DNA of 6,143 bases from Anaerolineae bacterium (GTDB lineage Bacteria; Chloroflexota; Anaerolineae; B4-G1): contig JAUWOI010000278.1 of NCBI GenBank assembly GCA_030612185.1, forward strand, positions 1 through 6,143, in the 5' to 3' direction. Position 1 is the stretch's first letter. Each line of letters opens with the position of its first letter. Position numbers and translations under genes: made by a program. Positions 5,098-6,143 of the stretch are shown here, in pieces. The notes below the pieces were generated by a model. The model made no database searches and had not been told where the DNA came from. It was given only the letters and a program-made list of their open reading frames with translations.

Positions 5098-6143
5098 CTA
5101 CTCGTTACTTGGCTCCGCCAAGCGCAGGGCGATGTAGGCCGGACGGTAGGAGCTGTCGGGCCGCAGCAGACCGTAGGCCGAGACCGGGTTTCCTGAGCCC
5201 CAGATAGCCGCCAGGTTCAGGTTCCACAGGAACATCGGCCCCACCCAGGGCCGTTCGTCCCCCATCCAAAAAGCGCGCACGACGTAGTCCGCCTGCTGGG
5301 CCTCGCTGACCTCGCGTCCGTACTCCCAGCCCGTTGTGTCCATCTGCCCCATCTTGTCGGTTGACGACCAGCCGAACTCCGTGACCCAGATCTGATGCCC
5401 TGTGTCGCCATAGGCGAGCATAAGGGCGTGGTAGTCCTCCAGTGTGTCGCGGAAGAAAAAACTGGGATGGCTGTTGTGGCTGGAGGCGACGTGCGTGGGG
5501 ATCTGCCAACTCTCGTCGGGCGGGTTGGCGAAGCCGTAGGGGTGAGCGCCAATGCCATCTACCCACTGGGCGATGCCAGCCTCGTACATCCCGCGCAGGA
5601 AGACGCGGTCGTCAATTGCCTCCACGCCGTCGTTGATGCCGGTGACGGCCGGCGCGCCGCTGATGACCAATGCGTCCGGGTCGGCGGCTCGCACAGCCGT
5701 GGCTCCCTCGGCCACCAACGCGACGAAGCGGGCCGGGTCGAGGGTATCGCCCCGCCACTCACGGGCCAGGTTGGGCTCGTTCCATAGTTCGTAGGCCACC
5801 ACGCGGCCCCGGTAGCGGGTCGCCAGTTGCCCCATAAAACGACCAAACTCGGCATAGTTGGCCGGGGGGCCGCTTTCCAGTTCGGAGGCGCGGGTCCAGT
5901 CGGGGGCGTGGGTCACGCCGAGCAGCAACTTGAAGCCGAATCCGTTGCACGCCTCCACCGCACGGTCCAGGAGTACCCAATCGAAGTTGTCCGGTCCGTG
6001 CTCGATAGTGTGCCACTCTACCTGCTGCTTGACCCACCCCACGCCCAGCCCTTGTGCCCAGCGTAGGGGCTCCGCCATATCGCCAGCGAAGAGGTGCACC
6101 TGCACGCCGTAGCCGGGCTTGGGGACTGGGGGTGGCAGTGGTG
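5098..6143 (-). CDS. GH-A clan glycoside hydrolase, probably secreted (5' partial at the right edge)
   Basis: On the minus strand the frame stays open to the window edge; a GTG at 6105 gives 335 residues (numbering used here), but the upstream frame reads PLPPPVPKPGYG, a Pro-rich linker joined to the GYGVQVH strand typical of the barrel start, so the true start is outside. The fold reads as a (beta/alpha)8 barrel: WVKQQVEW (24-31), the acid/base motif ELWNEPN with Glu110 (106-112), GAHPYG (186-191) and the nucleophile motif WVTEFGW with Glu243 (240-246). A late FLWNLN strand (292-297) and PAYIALR helix close the domain. Clan GH-A enzymes are retaining glycosidases; the family (GH5, GH39/PslG-like or other) and the substrate cannot be settled. 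The Pro-rich leader suggests an exported, tethered enzyme. It converges on the GxxExxY cassette with 92 bases between stops and has no visible partner gene. Confidence 0.88.
   Translation of the reverse strand, partial: PLPPPVPKPGYGVQVHLFAGDMAEPLRWAQGLGVGWVKQQVEWHTIEHGPDNFDWVLLDRAVEACNGFGFKLLLGVTHAPDWTRASELESGPPANYAEFGRFMGQLATRYRGRVVAYELWNEPNLAREWRGDTLDPARFVALVAEGATAVRAADPDALVISGAPAVTGINDGVEAIDDRVFLRGMYEAGIAQWVDGIGAHPYGFANPPDESWQIPTHVASSHNSHPSFFFRDTLEDYHALMLAYGDTGHQIWVTEFGWSSTDKMGQMDTTGWEYGREVSEAQQADYVVRAFWMGDERPWVGPMFLWNLNLAAIWGSGNPVSAYGLLRPDSSYRPAYIALRLAEPSNE

Overview
The window looks like a piece of a high-GC bacterial chromosome, most plausibly a Chloroflexota member (Anaerolineae or Caldilineae type). 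That placement is inferred from style: a MecA-type penicillin-binding protein built as a lipoprotein with Thr/Pro-rich linkers at both ends, a Pro-rich leader on a GH-A glycosidase, and AT-richer repeats rich in ATTCG. No rRNA or other marker gene is present to prove it.

Layout: (1) 1-1251, plus strand: the 3' part of a hybrid sensor histidine kinase with an ATPase domain and two receiver domains, cut by the left edge. (2) 1252-1617: a 366-base gap without a convincing gene but with four stem-loops and a promoter-like extended -10 overlapping a strong palindrome. (3) 1618-4509, plus strand: a two-gene unit, maf (nucleotide pyrophosphatase) and a class B, MecA-like penicillin-binding lipoprotein, separated by 3 bases. 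Their junction lies inside a stretch with 7-base periodicity that supplies the maf stop, the PBP start and part of the PBP signal peptide. (4) 4558-5074: a compact cassette in which a GxxExxY-family gene (PD-(D/E)XK nuclease fold) sits between near-identical terminal inverted repeats (18 of 19 positions). (5) 5098-6143, minus strand: a GH-A clan glycoside hydrolase whose 5' end lies beyond the right edge.

Functionally, Maf (septum and cell-division linked in some bacteria) and the PBP (peptidoglycan cross-linking) make a plausible envelope-growth pair. The kinase fragment and the glycosidase have no visible functional link to them. The most interesting items are the inverted-repeat cassette, the 7-base-period repeat forming a gene junction, and the structured gap ahead of maf. 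None could be tested here against other genomes.
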